DNA of 51,465 nucleotides from Bacteroidota bacterium (GCA_030706465.1 JAUZOM010000005.1:1-51465), one strand, 5' to 3'. Numbered from the stretch's first letter, positions 25,565-35,656 are shown. Made by a program: numbers and translations. Notes: a model not told the origin generated them from the sequence alone.

Positions 25565-26255
25565 CATGAGCTCCGGCTGAAATAAGAGGATACTACCCGG
25601 GGAGGAAGGACTAAGATTGAAACAACATCAGTCAACGGGTTGGAATCCGGTGAAGGATCGACTCCAACACCCCACCAACTTCGTCCGATGGCCGGGTGCC
25701 GGATCAATAGCCAACAGAGATTGTCTCTATGTATAAAATGGATATTCAGCTATTCCAACTGCTTTTATAGGAAAATTACTTGCTGCAATCTTGCTTAGTA
25801 TCTGATTGCTCCTTCATTCATTGGCCATTCGGTTTTAGAGGTTCCGTATTTATATAGATCGGGATTCTGTACGGGTTATATCGGGATAACACAGGAAAAA
25901 TGTAGCGTTTATCCTAGAACAAACCCCGAACAAGAAATGAAGACAATAAGGAGGGAAACACGGGAAGAAAAAAGATGGTTCTTTGACTAAAATAAACCTG
26001 AAGCGGGGATTCGATTTCAGAAAAGGGAATCAGGGACTGGAAGGTGAAATATAAATTCAGCTTTGCCGGTTTGCCGCAAAATCATCAATCCAATGAATCT
26101 GGATCGGAATGAAAACCCAGGAAAGGAGAAATAATTCATGCAGTATGATGCCCTGGAAATGGGAATACGACAATGGACCGTTTCAGACACCCCATCCGAT
26201 AAATCCGGTTAAACCCGGATCAGCATTTGCTACAAAAACCATCCGGAAGCTGATT

Positions 26256-26951
26256 TCATGCTGGTTTTGACTCTTGCTGGTCTTGTTCATTCTCTATTTC
26301 TTCATCATTTTCATTCAGATAATCCAATGATTCATCCTCTTCATTTTCCCATACCTTAACCGGTTTTTGAGGTCCATCATTCCGGTACCACAGCGATAAA
26401 ACGGAACCGGTTATCCCGCCGGCCAAATGTCCCTCCCAGGAAACCGGATCTTGAATTTGCCAGGGGAAAATATGCCAGACCATGCTGCCGTAGATAAAAG
26501 CAACTATGAGTGATATAGCAATCAAGGGCACATGTTTCCTGATAATCCCGCTAAAAAACAGGAAGAAAGCCAATGAATAAATCAATCCGCTGGCTCCGAT
26601 ATGCCAACTGTCCCTACCGATAAACCAAAGGATCAGTCCACTAAAAACGTACGAAAGAATCATTACCCGGGAAGCTATTTGCTTGTAAAAGAAATACAGG
26701 AAGCTTCCCAATATAAAAAAAGAGATGATATTATTGATTAAATGCGACCAACCTGCATGAACAAATATCAGCGTAAATACGCCCCAGATATTCTCTATCC
26801 GCCGGGGATATACCCCCGCCGTATGGAAATCCCAATCCATCCCTTTTTCCAGGATGAAACTAAGGACCATGAGAATCACCAGAACTAACGGAATAAAAAC
26901 GGCATTTACAAATTGCCGTTTATCGGTGAGAGTGTTCGATTCTTGTGTCAT
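26256..26951 (-). CDS. Rhomboid-family intramembrane serine protease
   Basis: 231 residues with about six membrane segments. The catalytic serine lies in IGASGLIYS (Ser121 in GASG), and the partner His in EGHLAGG (His175). The HAGWSHLINNI segment after the second hydrophobic stretch is the typical HxxxN-type rhomboid motif (HLINN). Rhomboids cut transmembrane segments of substrate proteins in the lipid bilayer; the substrate here is unknown. The C-terminal 40 residues are very acidic and soluble (EDEESLDYLNENDEEIENEQ), an unusual tail. Monocistronic as far as visible, with a TAnnTTTG box upstream. Confidence 0.93.
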   Translation of the reverse strand: MTQESNTLTDKRQFVNAVFIPLVLVILMVLSFILEKGMDWDFHTAGVYPRRIENIWGVFTLIFVHAGWSHLINNIISFFILGSFLYFFYKQIASRVMILSYVFSGLILWFIGRDSWHIGASGLIYSLAFFLFFSGIIRKHVPLIAISLIVAFIYGSMVWHIFPWQIQDPVSWEGHLAGGITGSVLSLWYRNDGPQKPVKVWENEEDESLDYLNENDEEIENEQDQQESKPA

Positions 26952-27319
26952 TTTATTTTTACTTATCTTTACAGCACAAAGTTACAATATCTTTAAGTAG
27001 CAACCGTGGAATTGCAAGCAAATGTGTATCTTTAGGTGGATAGAAACATTAAACGTTCATTCAATATTTAATATAAAATGCAATTCATCAATTACTTGTC
27101 ACATACTTTTTTTTCTAAAAAAACAAATTAAGTGAATTTGAGTAAAAAAACGCATTAATGTTTGGGAAAAATTTAATATATTGCGGTCGTAAAAGAGGAA
27201 TCTCAAAATCTTTAGCCGGATCAGGCTTGCATCTTTTAATTTTCCATAAATTACATTCCATTTTAAAACAACTAAAAGTAAAATCTATTATTAGTTATCA
27301 TATACTATAGTTTTAATCT
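26952..27319. other. Divergent promoter region between rhomboid and glycogen operon
   Basis: 368 bp, very AT-rich, with no gene. A minus-strand -7 box is at 26977-26984. For the glycogen operon the best sites, around TAATGTTTG (27157-27165) and TATATTG (27178-27184), both deviate from consensus. A leader of over 100 nt to the ATG at 27320 is likely. Confidence 0.5.
26977..26984 (-). promoter_or_regulatory. -7 box of the rhomboid gene
   Basis: Reads TAACTTTG on the minus strand, matching TAnnTTTG, 26 bp from the start codon. No good -33 box at the standard spacing. Confidence 0.5.
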
Positions 27320-29260
27320 ATGAGTTATCTTAATTTTGATAAAACGTTGCTGATAAATCTTGAAAAATCACTTTCAAAAGAGATGATTCGTACCAACAGG
27401 GCCGGTACCTACAACAGCACCACATTGATTGATTGCAACACCAGAAAATATCACGGGCAGTTAGTCATGCCCCTGCCGGAGATAGATAATTCAAACCACA
27501 TTTTGCTTTCATCTCTTGATGAAACGGTAGTTCAGCATGGTGCTGAGTTTAATCTGGGAGTTCACAATTTTGAAGGGAATAATTTCAGTCCGAACGGACA
27601 TAAATACATCCGGCAATTCGATTGCGAAGTTATTTCCCGCACCGTCTACCGGGTAGGAGGAGTCATTCTTTCCAAAGAAAGACTTTTGGTATCATTCGAG
27701 CCACGGGTGCTCATTAAATATACCCTGCTGGAGGCTCATTCAGCTACCCTGCTTCGTTTTAAGCCTTTTCTTGCTTTTCGCAGTGTTAACGAACTGACGC
27801 ATCAAAACGATGTTGCTGAAACATCCTATCAGGAAATACAGGATGGAATTTCGATGTGCTTGTATGAAAAATATCCCCGGTTATGCATGCAGTTTTCCAA
27901 AAAGTCGATCTATAATCATCAACCTTATTGGTATAAGAACATTGAATATTTTAAAGAAAAGGAACGGGGTTACGATTATAAAGAAGATTTATTAGTCCCG
28001 GGATATTTTGAGATGCCCATAAAGAAAGGAGAATCAATTATCTTTTCAGCCGGCATATCCGAAATCTCGCCCCGAAAACTGAAACCACTTTGGGATGAAG
28101 AATTAGCAAAAAGAAATCATCGCGTGGATATGTTCAGTTGCCTGAAAAACTCAGCCCAGCAGTTTTACAAACGGGAAGGCGACAAAACCTATCTATTGGC
28201 CGGATATCCCTGGTTCGGAGCCCGTGCACGTGACCAATTTGTGTCATTGCCGGGTTGCACCTTATCCATTGACCGGATGGATTATTTTGATGCCATAATG
28301 GAAACGGCAGTTCCTGAAATTCAAAGATTTATTAACGGTGAAAAAAGCGGATTCAAGTTACAGGCTATTGATGATCCGGATGTTTTGCTTTGGTTTTTGT
28401 GGACCGTTCAGCAATTTGCCATTAGCGTATCACTGAAAGAAGCAGCCAACCGTTATGGGGACTTAGCTGCCAGCATCATTTCGTTTATCCGGAAACAAAA
28501 TCATCCGAATTTATTTCTGCATAACAATGGCTTGCTCTATATTAACGGTACAGAAAAACCGGCAACGTGGATGAATGCCATGGAGAACGGGAAACCCATT
28601 ACTCCACGAACAGGCTATGTGGTTGAAATAAATGCCTTGTGGTGTAACGCCTTAAAATTCACTTCCTCCCTAACCCGGGAAAAGGGGAATGAACATGCAG
28701 CCGATTTATTGGACTATCAGGCAGAAATAGCCCGTGATGCGTTTGTAAAAACATTTTGGAACGGCACTTATTTATACGATTTTGTTGATGGAAATTACAA
28801 TGATCAGGAAGTCAGGCCAAATATGATTTTAGCTGTAAGTATGCCTTACTCCCCGTTGAACAAACATCAACAAAAGTCTGTTTTGGATATTACTACGAAA
28901 GAATTGCTTACCCCAAAAGGCTTACGCTCATTAAGTCCCAAAAGCGGTTTTTACAGGCCAAATTATGTTGGCGGACAGTTGGAACGGGACCGAAACTATT
29001 TTAACGGTCCGGTTTGGCCCTGTACATTCGGAGCGTTTGCAACAGCCTATCTACGGATTTACAAACAAAGCGGGAAACCATTTTTGGAAAGGATGCTGAT
29101 TGGTTTAGAGTCCGAAATGACAGAACTTTGTGTCGGCTCACTGCCCGAGTTGTTCGATGGGAACCCTCCCTATAAAGGTCATGGAGGTATGTCGTTTGCA
29201 ATGAGCGTGGCTGAAGTATTGAGAGTATTGGACATATTGAAAAAATACGAAAACGAATAA
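27320..29260 (+). CDS. Glycogen debranching enzyme (amylo-alpha-1,6-glucosidase type)
   Basis: 646 residues, cytoplasmic. The N-terminal domain (GDE_N-like, to about 270) opens with EMIRTNRAGTYNSTTLIDCNTRKYHG, the typical start of archaeal/bacterial debranching enzymes. The C-terminal (alpha/alpha)6 domain has YPWFGARARDQFVSLPG, VVEINALWCNALKF, VRPNMILAVSMPYSPL and NGPVWPCTFGAFATAYLRIY, as in GDE_C/GH133. It releases glucose from alpha-1,6 branch stubs of glycogen. It is the first gene of a three-gene operon; the next gene starts 2 bp after its stop. Confidence 0.93.
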   Translation: MSYLNFDKTLLINLEKSLSKEMIRTNRAGTYNSTTLIDCNTRKYHGQLVMPLPEIDNSNHILLSSLDETVVQHGAEFNLGVHNFEGNNFSPNGHKYIRQFDCEVISRTVYRVGGVILSKERLLVSFEPRVLIKYTLLEAHSATLLRFKPFLAFRSVNELTHQNDVAETSYQEIQDGISMCLYEKYPRLCMQFSKKSIYNHQPYWYKNIEYFKEKERGYDYKEDLLVPGYFEMPIKKGESIIFSAGISEISPRKLKPLWDEELAKRNHRVDMFSCLKNSAQQFYKREGDKTYLLAGYPWFGARARDQFVSLPGCTLSIDRMDYFDAIMETAVPEIQRFINGEKSGFKLQAIDDPDVLLWFLWTVQQFAISVSLKEAANRYGDLAASIISFIRKQNHPNLFLHNNGLLYINGTEKPATWMNAMENGKPITPRTGYVVEINALWCNALKFTSSLTREKGNEHAADLLDYQAEIARDAFVKTFWNGTYLYDFVDGNYNDQEVRPNMILAVSMPYSPLNKHQQKSVLDITTKELLTPKGLRSLSPKSGFYRPNYVGGQLERDRNYFNGPVWPCTFGAFATAYLRIYKQSGKPFLERMLIGLESEMTELCVGSLPELFDGNPPYKGHGGMSFAMSVAEVLRVLDILKKYENE

Positions 29261-29262
29261 GA

Positions 29263-30513
29263 ATGAAGGCATTAATGTTTGGTTGGGAATTTCCACCACA
29301 TATTTTGGGAGGATTAGGAACAGCAAGCTATGGATTGACAAAAGGAATGGCTTTACAAGATGATATGGAAATAACATTTGTAATTCCCAAGCCTCATGGT
29401 GATGAAGATCAAAGTTTTCTGAAAATAGTCGGAGCCTGTAATGTACCGGTTGTATGGAAAGATAATGACTGGGATTATGTCAATCAACGCATTGGATCAC
29501 AAATGCATCCCGATGAGTATTTCTGGTTGCGGAATGGGATAAAATATGACTATACCCGGATTTATACAAACGATTTGGGCTGCATCGATTTTTCAGGCCG
29601 TTACCCCGACAACCTGATAGAGGAAATATCAAATTACGAAGCGGTGGCCAGTGTACTGGCTCATCAAATGGAATTTGATATTATCCATTCGCATGATTGG
29701 CTTACTTATCCGGCAGGCGTATTTGCCAAACAAATTTCAGGAAAACCACTCGTTATCCATGTACATGCCACCGACTTTGACCGAAGCCGCGGGCAAGTAA
29801 ATCCTACCGTTTACGGGATTGAAAAGCGGGGAATGGATGCCGCCGACCATATTATGACCGTGAGCGATTTAACACGGAAAATTGTGATTGAGAAATACTT
29901 CCAGGATCCCCGGAAAGTAACTACCGTGCATAATGCCGTCGACCCGCTGAAGGATGTTGATCTATACAAAAAAACGCCACGCAAAGAAAGAGTGGTCACC
30001 TTCCTGGGCCGGATTACCATGCAAAAAGGTCCTGAATATTTTGTTGAAGCGGCATACCGGGTATTGCAAAAAACCAAAAATGTGCGCTTTGTAATGGCCG
30101 GGAATGGAGATATGTTGATTGCAATGATCGATCTTGTTGCCAAACGGAATATCGCCGACCGGTTCCACTTTACCGGATTTTTAAAAGGCAGCCAGGTTCA
30201 TCAAATGTTAGCCGATAGTGATGTGTATATTATGCCCTCGGTATCTGAGCCATTTGGTATTTCACCATTGGAAGCCATGCAGGTCGGAACACCGTCGATC
30301 ATATCCAAGCAATCGGGTTGTGCTGAGATTCTCACACATGCTATCAAAACGGACTATTGGGATATTGACGCCATGGCTGATGCCATTTACTCAATAGTAA
30401 AAAATCCGGCCATGTACGAAAGTTTAAGCAAATTAGGACTGGAAGAAGTAAACAATATAAAGTGGCAAGATGCCGGATTGAAGGTTCGTGCCATTTATGA
30501 GAGCGTGATGTAA
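29263..30513 (+). CDS. GT4 glycosyltransferase, glycogen/alpha-glucan synthase-like
   Basis: 416 residues with the GT-B fold. N-terminal GWEFPPHILGGLGTASYG is the glycogen-synthase-like KxGG-type nucleotide-sugar loop. Middle landmarks are DIIHSHDWLTYPAG and HVHATDFDRSRG. The C-terminal donor domain has VTFLGRITMQKGPEYFVEAA and the E-x7-E motif SEPFGISPLEAMQVGTP. In Bacteroidetes this gene between a debranching enzyme and a GH57 gene is taken as the glycogen synthase. It is shorter than E. coli GlgA (about 477). Translation is probably coupled to the debranching enzyme gene (2-bp gap). Confidence 0.9.
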   Translation: MKALMFGWEFPPHILGGLGTASYGLTKGMALQDDMEITFVIPKPHGDEDQSFLKIVGACNVPVVWKDNDWDYVNQRIGSQMHPDEYFWLRNGIKYDYTRIYTNDLGCIDFSGRYPDNLIEEISNYEAVASVLAHQMEFDIIHSHDWLTYPAGVFAKQISGKPLVIHVHATDFDRSRGQVNPTVYGIEKRGMDAADHIMTVSDLTRKIVIEKYFQDPRKVTTVHNAVDPLKDVDLYKKTPRKERVVTFLGRITMQKGPEYFVEAAYRVLQKTKNVRFVMAGNGDMLIAMIDLVAKRNIADRFHFTGFLKGSQVHQMLADSDVYIMPSVSEPFGISPLEAMQVGTPSIISKQSGCAEILTHAIKTDYWDIDAMADAIYSIVKNPAMYESLSKLGLEEVNNIKWQDAGLKVRAIYESVM

Positions 30514-30547
30514 AGCCAAAACCACAAAAAATACATATTAATTATAT

Positions 30548-31837
30548 ATGAGAAACATTTGTTTTTATTTTGAAATTCATCAACCGCTTCGGTTGAAACG
30601 TTATCGTTTTTTTGAAATCGGGCAAGATCATTATTACTATGATGATTTTCAAAACGAAGAGCGTATCCGCTACTTGGCTGATCAAGCCTATTTGCCAACC
30701 AATCGGATTATTGCCGAATTGATAAGGAGTTCCAATGGCAATTTTCGATGCACTTTCTCTATCTCAGGCATTGCGTTGGAGCAGTTAGAACAATATGCGC
30801 CTGAAGTCATTGATAGTTTTAAGGAACTGGCAAAAACCGGAAGCGTTGAGTTTTTGGCAGAAACCTATGCTCATTCGCTTTCATCGATTTTCGATGCAAA
30901 TGAATTCAAGCAACAAGTAAAGATGCATTCCGATAAAATTGAAGTCTTATTTGGCAAGCGGCCTACGGCGTTTCGTAATGCTGAGCTGATTTATTCGGAT
31001 GAGATCGGTGAATTGGTTTCAAAAATGGGTTATAGAACAATACTTTTAGACGAAGCCCGCCAGATGTTAGGCTGGAAAAGTCCAAACTACGTATATAACC
31101 ACGAATATTTGACAAAGCTCAAGTTACTAGTTCGGAATCATAAACTAAGCGATGATATTGCATTCCGGTTTAGCAATCAATCCTGGAACGATTATCCGCT
31201 TACGGCAGAAAAATTTGTTAGCTGGTTAAATGCTATGCCTCAAGAAGAAAAAATCGTTAATCTGTGGATGGGTTACGAAGCTTTAGGGGTATTTCAACGT
31301 CCGGAATCCGGTATTTACGACTTCATGAAAGCGTTGCCCTACCATGCCATGGAGCAGCAAATCAGTTTTATGTTACCTTCCGAAGTAGGGAAGAAATTGG
31401 AAACTGCCGGAAGTATCTCCGCTCAACATCCAATCAGCTGGTCTGGACTCGAAAAAGATATAAGCCCGTGGACAGGAAACGATTTGCAACAAGAAGCTTT
31501 ACATAAACTCTATGGAGTCAGCGAACGGGTTCGTTTATGCAATGACAAGCCTCTTCAACATGATTGGTTAATGCTCCAATCGTCTGATCATTTTCGCTAC
31601 ATGAGTCATAAAGATGCATATGGTACTAATTATGAATCTCCTTATGAGGCTTTTATGAACTATATGAATGTGCTGGCCGATTTTCTGGAAAGAGTGGATG
31701 CTCAATATCCAACCACCATTGAAAACGAAGAGTTGAATGAACTACTCAAGACTATCAACCATCAAGAAAAGGAAATTGAAACCCTTGAAGAGGAATTGAA
31801 AAAGTTACGGGCACGGAAATCAAAAAAAGAGAATTAA
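30548..31837 (+). CDS. GH57 family alpha-amylase-like protein, catalytic Asp position altered
   Basis: 429 residues, cytoplasmic. GH57 regions are visible: CFYFEIHQPLRLKRY (region 1), SISGIALEQ (2), and AFRNAELIYSD with the nucleophile Glu146 (3). At region 4, where active GH57 enzymes carry a catalytic Asp in a (M)DYExFG motif, this protein has WMGYEALGVFQ with Gly at 242. The C-terminus (about 395-429) is a charged coiled coil (EKEIETLEEELKKLRARKSKK). It may be an inactive or altered amylase-like protein that binds alpha-glucan or regulates the two preceding enzymes. Amylase-like GH57 proteins with missing catalytic residues have been reported. Third gene of the glycogen operon, ended by the hairpin at 31866-31903. 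Confidence 0.88.
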   Translation: MRNICFYFEIHQPLRLKRYRFFEIGQDHYYYDDFQNEERIRYLADQAYLPTNRIIAELIRSSNGNFRCTFSISGIALEQLEQYAPEVIDSFKELAKTGSVEFLAETYAHSLSSIFDANEFKQQVKMHSDKIEVLFGKRPTAFRNAELIYSDEIGELVSKMGYRTILLDEARQMLGWKSPNYVYNHEYLTKLKLLVRNHKLSDDIAFRFSNQSWNDYPLTAEKFVSWLNAMPQEEKIVNLWMGYEALGVFQRPESGIYDFMKALPYHAMEQQISFMLPSEVGKKLETAGSISAQHPISWSGLEKDISPWTGNDLQQEALHKLYGVSERVRLCNDKPLQHDWLMLQSSDHFRYMSHKDAYGTNYESPYEAFMNYMNVLADFLERVDAQYPTTIENEELNELLKTINHQEKEIETLEEELKKLRARKSKKEN

Positions 31838-31865
31838 GCAGCTATTTATTTTGGGATTAAGAAAT

Positions 31866-31906
31866 AAAAAGACTTATGGGACAACATTCCTTTAAGTCTT
31901 TTTTTA
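31866..31906 (+). terminator. Terminator of the glycogen operon
   Basis: Stem AAAAAGACTTA (31866-31876) / TAAGTCTTTTT (31893-31903) ending in a T run, about 30 bp after the GH57 stop. Confidence 0.85.
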
Positions 31907-32035
31907 TAATAAGAAAAAACAGATTATCATTGTTTTATGAATTTATGGAATAAATAAGCCGGCATTCTGGTTAACCCATCATAATTAGGAATTAAAAATT
32001 ATGCATTTGATAAATTCCACAGTCCGGCGTGGTTC

Positions 32036-32066
32036 TTTGCCATTTGACTTTATTCACTTACCTTTG
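32036..32066 (+). promoter_or_regulatory. Bacteroidetes-type promoter of the CCA-enzyme gene
   Basis: TTTG (32036-32039), 19 nt, TACCTTTG (32059-32066): exact -33 and -7 consensus at the standard spacing. Transcription would start near 32072, giving a leader of about 20 nt to the ATG at 32093. Confidence 0.85.
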
Positions 32067-32092
32067 TGTTCCAAAATTAGGTTAAGCCCTGT

Positions 32093-33505
32093 ATGAAAAA
32101 ATACTTACAAGACAAGATATTTCAAATTATCTCCGAAGCAGCGGATGAGCAACAACAAGAATGTTATGTAATTGGAGGGTTTGTCCGTGATATATTTCTG
32201 AAACGTTCTTCAAAAGACATTGATGTAGTAGTTGTCGGCAGTGGGATAGAACTGGCCAGACGGGTATCCAAAAAGTTAGGGAAACATGCAAGTCTGACAA
32301 TTTTTAAAAATTTCGGGACAGCCCAGGTAAAATTAAAAGAGCTGGAAGTTGAATTTGTGGGTGCCCGGAAGGAATCGTATCACCGTGATTCCCGAAATCC
32401 CATTGTGGAGGATGGGACGCTGGAAGATGACCAGAATCGCAGGGACTTTACCATAAATGCCCTGGCATTATGCCTGAATAAAGATCGTTTCGGCGAGTTG
32501 GTCGATCCGTTTGGAGGATTGGAAGACCTGAAAAATTTTGTGATTCGTACGCCACTCAATCCCGATATCACGTTCTCTGATGACCCGCTCCGCATGATGC
32601 GTGGAATCCGCTTTTCTGCCCAATTAAACTTCTTCCTGGAGACAAATACTTTCGACGCTATTGTACGCAACAAAGAACGGATTGAAATTATTTCCAAAGA
32701 AAGAATTGCTGATGAATTGAATAAAATCATGCTATCGAAGAAACCTTCGGTGGGCTTCATCCTACTTGAAAAGACAGGCCTGCTGGAACTTATCTTTCCG
32801 GAACTCCTGGCTTTAAAAGGGGTGGAAACCAAAGATGGAATTGGTCACAAGGATAATTTTAATCATACCTTGACCGTACTGGACAATGTATGTAAACATA
32901 CCGACAATTTATGGCTCCGGTGGGCTGCTTTATTGCATGACATCGGAAAACCACTCACAAAACGCTTTGATCCACGCTTAGGCTGGACATTTCATAACCA
33001 TAACTTTATTGGGGAAAAAATTATTCCGGATATATTCCGTAGGATGAAACTGCCAACCAACGAAAAGATGAAGTATGTCCAGAAAATGGTAACGCTTCAC
33101 ATGCGACCGATTGTACTCAGTGAAGAAGAAATCACCGATTCTGCAATACGTCGTTTACTGTTTGAAGCAGGCGACGATATTGACGATCTGATGATGCTTT
33201 GCGAAGCTGACATTACTTCTAAAAACCCGGAAAAAGTAAAAAGATTCCGGGCTAATTTTCAGCTTGTGCGTCAAAAGTTGAAGGAAATTGAAGAGAAAGA
33301 TCGCGTCCGTAATTTTCAACCGCCTATTGGAGGAAAAGAAATTATGGACACATTCAATTTACCGGCTTCAGCCATAGTCGGTGAAATTAAAACGCGCATT
33401 AAAGATGCCATTATGGATGGGCTTATTCCCAATGACCATGATGCAGCCTTTGCTTACATGATTGAAATTGCTAAAGAATCCGGATTAAATCAAGTCATTC
33501 AATAA
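32093..33505 (+). CDS. CCA tRNA nucleotidyltransferase / poly(A) polymerase family with HD domain
   Basis: 470 residues. The nucleotidyltransferase head has IGGFVRDIFLK (28-36) with Asp42 and Asp44 of the D-x-D metal site, and the RRDFTINAL motif (116-124) of class II enzymes. The next region (FSDDPLRMMRGIRFSAQL) matches the nucleotide-selecting RNA-binding domain. A C-terminal HD domain, LLHDIGKP (His282, Asp283), is found in the bacterial CCA enzymes with 2',3'-cyclic phosphatase activity. It adds or repairs CCA ends of tRNAs. This fits: the tRNA-Met nearby does not encode CCA. It is followed after 36 bp by the prolyl oligopeptidase gene. Confidence 0.93.
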   Translation: MKKYLQDKIFQIISEAADEQQQECYVIGGFVRDIFLKRSSKDIDVVVVGSGIELARRVSKKLGKHASLTIFKNFGTAQVKLKELEVEFVGARKESYHRDSRNPIVEDGTLEDDQNRRDFTINALALCLNKDRFGELVDPFGGLEDLKNFVIRTPLNPDITFSDDPLRMMRGIRFSAQLNFFLETNTFDAIVRNKERIEIISKERIADELNKIMLSKKPSVGFILLEKTGLLELIFPELLALKGVETKDGIGHKDNFNHTLTVLDNVCKHTDNLWLRWAALLHDIGKPLTKRFDPRLGWTFHNHNFIGEKIIPDIFRRMKLPTNEKMKYVQKMVTLHMRPIVLSEEEITDSAIRRLLFEAGDDIDDLMMLCEADITSKNPEKVKRFRANFQLVRQKLKEIEEKDRVRNFQPPIGGKEIMDTFNLPASAIVGEIKTRIKDAIMDGLIPNDHDAAFAYMIEIAKESGLNQVIQ

Positions 33506-33541
33506 AATATTTCTTCTAATGTTTCAGAAAAACAGACAACT

Positions 33542-35656
33542 ATGAAACGTGTAATTCCTATTGTTATCAGTATGATTCTATTATCATCAAATCAGTCCAA
33601 TTCACAAATTGTTTATCCTGTAACCGCTAAAGAAAAAGTGGTCGACACATATTTTGGCATTCAAGTAAAAGAACCATACCGTTGGTTGGAAAATGATACT
33701 TCTGCAGCCACTTCGGCCTGGGTTAAAGCTCAAAATAAAGTCACATCCAGTTATCTGGCCCAGATACCTTTCCGCAATGAGTTAAAAAAGCGGCTGACGG
33801 CATTGATGAATTATCCTAAATACGGTGCTCCGTTTAAAAAGAACGGACAGTATTTTTTCTATAAAAATAACGGACTTCAAAACCAATCTGTTTTATACCG
33901 CCAGGCGACCTTAACATCCGAACCGGAAGTATTAGTTGACCCAAACACATTCTCAACGGATGGAACGGTGGCATTGCACACCCAATCTTTTTCGAAAAAC
34001 GGGAAATATCTTGCTTATTCAATTGCACGGAGCGGTTCCGATTGGAATGAGATTTTCGTCATGGAGGTAGCCACCCGGCAAATTTTGGCTGATCACATAA
34101 AATGGTCAAAGTCCTCGGATATTGCATGGCAGGGTGATGGATTCTATTACAGTGCCTATGACGCACCGGAAGCCGGGAAAGAATATTCAAATAAAAATGA
34201 ATATGAAAAAGTATTTTACCATGCAGTAGGCCAAATGCAAAGCCAGGATAAATTAATTTATGAAAACAAAGAATTTCCCCTTCGGGAATGTTATCCGATT
34301 GTAACGGAAGATGAAAAATATCTGTTTATAACAGAAACAGAAACAACTACCGGAAACGAATTATTGTTTAAAGACTTAACCATACCGGGCTCAAAGTTTG
34401 AATTATTTGCTCCCGGATTTAAAAATGATTATACGGTAGTCAATCACGTTAATGGTAAAATCTATATTCTCACTAACTGGGAAGCTCCTAAACAACGTTT
34501 AATGGAAGTAGATCCCAGGGACCATTCTCAGGAACATTGGAAAGAAATTATCCCTGAGTCGGAAAATGTGTTGGAAAGAACAACTATTATCGGCGGAAAG
34601 ATATTGGCAGAATATATGAAAGATGCCGCACACCATGCTTATGGCTTTGATTTAACCGGCAAAAAGCTTTATGAAGTCCGGTTGCCTACATTGGGCACAT
34701 TGAGTGGTTTCAACGGAGACAAGGACGATAACGAAGCTTTTTATATATTTAATTCTTACACTGTCCCTCCTACCGTCTACCGATTTAATGCAGACAAAAA
34801 CACTTCAGAAGTTTTTCATAAAACGGAAGTTAAGTTTAACCCCGATGAATATATCAGCGAGCAGGTATTCTATACCAGCAAGGATGGCACCAAAGTTCCC
34901 ATGTCAATTATGTATAAAAAAGGCATGAAGAAAGATGGCAAAAACCCGTTGATGCTTTATGGTTATGGAGGTTTCAATATCAGCATGAACCCTTCGTTTA
35001 GTGTGGTCCGCATTCCTTTCTTAGAAAACGGAGGTATTTATGTTGTAGCAAATATACGAGGCGGAGGTGAATATGGCGAAGCATGGCATTTGGCCGGTAC
35101 TAAAATGCATAAGCAGAATGTGTTCGACGATTTTATTTCGGCAGCAGAATATTTAATTTCAAAAAGATATACTTCTTCCAACAAACTGGCTATTGATGGA
35201 GGTTCGAATGGAGGATTACTGGTCGGGGCCTGCATGACCCAACGGCCCGATCTGTATGCTGTGGCTATCCCCGAAGTGGGTGTATTGGACATGTTGCGTT
35301 ACAATCAGTTTACCATAGGCTGGTCGTGGGCCAGCGATTACGGTATCGCCGAGGAAAGCAAGGAAATGTTTGAATACCTGAAAGGCTACTCCCCGTTGCA
35401 TAATGTTAAACCCGGAACAAAGTATCCGGCTACAATGGTCATGACCGGCGATCACGACGACCGTGTAGTTCCGGCTCATTCATTTAAATTTGCAGCTACC
35501 CTGCAGGCTGCTAATGCCGGTACAACCCCAACTTTGATCCGAATTGACACCAAAGCAGGACATGGGGCCGGGAAACCGGTCGGGAAAGTGATCGAAGCAC
35601 AAACCGATATGTGGTCGTTTGTCATGTATAACCTGGGAATGAATCCAAAATTTTAA
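33542..35656 (+). CDS. Prolyl oligopeptidase (S9A), secreted
   Basis: 704 residues. A signal peptide of about 22 residues (MKRVIPIVISMILLSSNQSN, then SQ) exports it, probably to the periplasm. The N-terminal part up to about 430 is the beta-propeller that limits substrates to short peptides; the rest is an alpha/beta-hydrolase. The catalytic Ser555 lies in IDGGSNGGLL. The Asp is in GDHDDRVVP (639/640) and His674 in KAGHGAGKP. The lipase-like NIRGGGEYGEAWH stretch is typical of S9A. It cleaves after proline in oligopeptides. Related periplasmic enzymes are common in proteolytic Bacteroidales. Confidence 0.95.
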   Translation: MKRVIPIVISMILLSSNQSNSQIVYPVTAKEKVVDTYFGIQVKEPYRWLENDTSAATSAWVKAQNKVTSSYLAQIPFRNELKKRLTALMNYPKYGAPFKKNGQYFFYKNNGLQNQSVLYRQATLTSEPEVLVDPNTFSTDGTVALHTQSFSKNGKYLAYSIARSGSDWNEIFVMEVATRQILADHIKWSKSSDIAWQGDGFYYSAYDAPEAGKEYSNKNEYEKVFYHAVGQMQSQDKLIYENKEFPLRECYPIVTEDEKYLFITETETTTGNELLFKDLTIPGSKFELFAPGFKNDYTVVNHVNGKIYILTNWEAPKQRLMEVDPRDHSQEHWKEIIPESENVLERTTIIGGKILAEYMKDAAHHAYGFDLTGKKLYEVRLPTLGTLSGFNGDKDDNEAFYIFNSYTVPPTVYRFNADKNTSEVFHKTEVKFNPDEYISEQVFYTSKDGTKVPMSIMYKKGMKKDGKNPLMLYGYGGFNISMNPSFSVVRIPFLENGGIYVVANIRGGGEYGEAWHLAGTKMHKQNVFDDFISAAEYLISKRYTSSNKLAIDGGSNGGLLVGACMTQRPDLYAVAIPEVGVLDMLRYNQFTIGWSWASDYGIAEESKEMFEYLKGYSPLHNVKPGTKYPATMVMTGDHDDRVVPAHSFKFAATLQAANAGTTPTLIRIDTKAGHGAGKPVGKVIEAQTDMWSFVMYNLGMNPKF

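Larger units (their letters stand above)
24921..26255. other. Gene-free island C between convergent acyltransferase and rhomboid genes
   Basis: 1.3 kb with no firm gene. It holds a doubtful 32-codon frame (24990-25088), a strong terminator (25146-25187) and 11-bp array C (25420-25564). The remainder (25565-26255) is mixed-composition sequence in which I recognise neither a gene nor a clear copy of the dispersed element. Confidence 0.55.
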
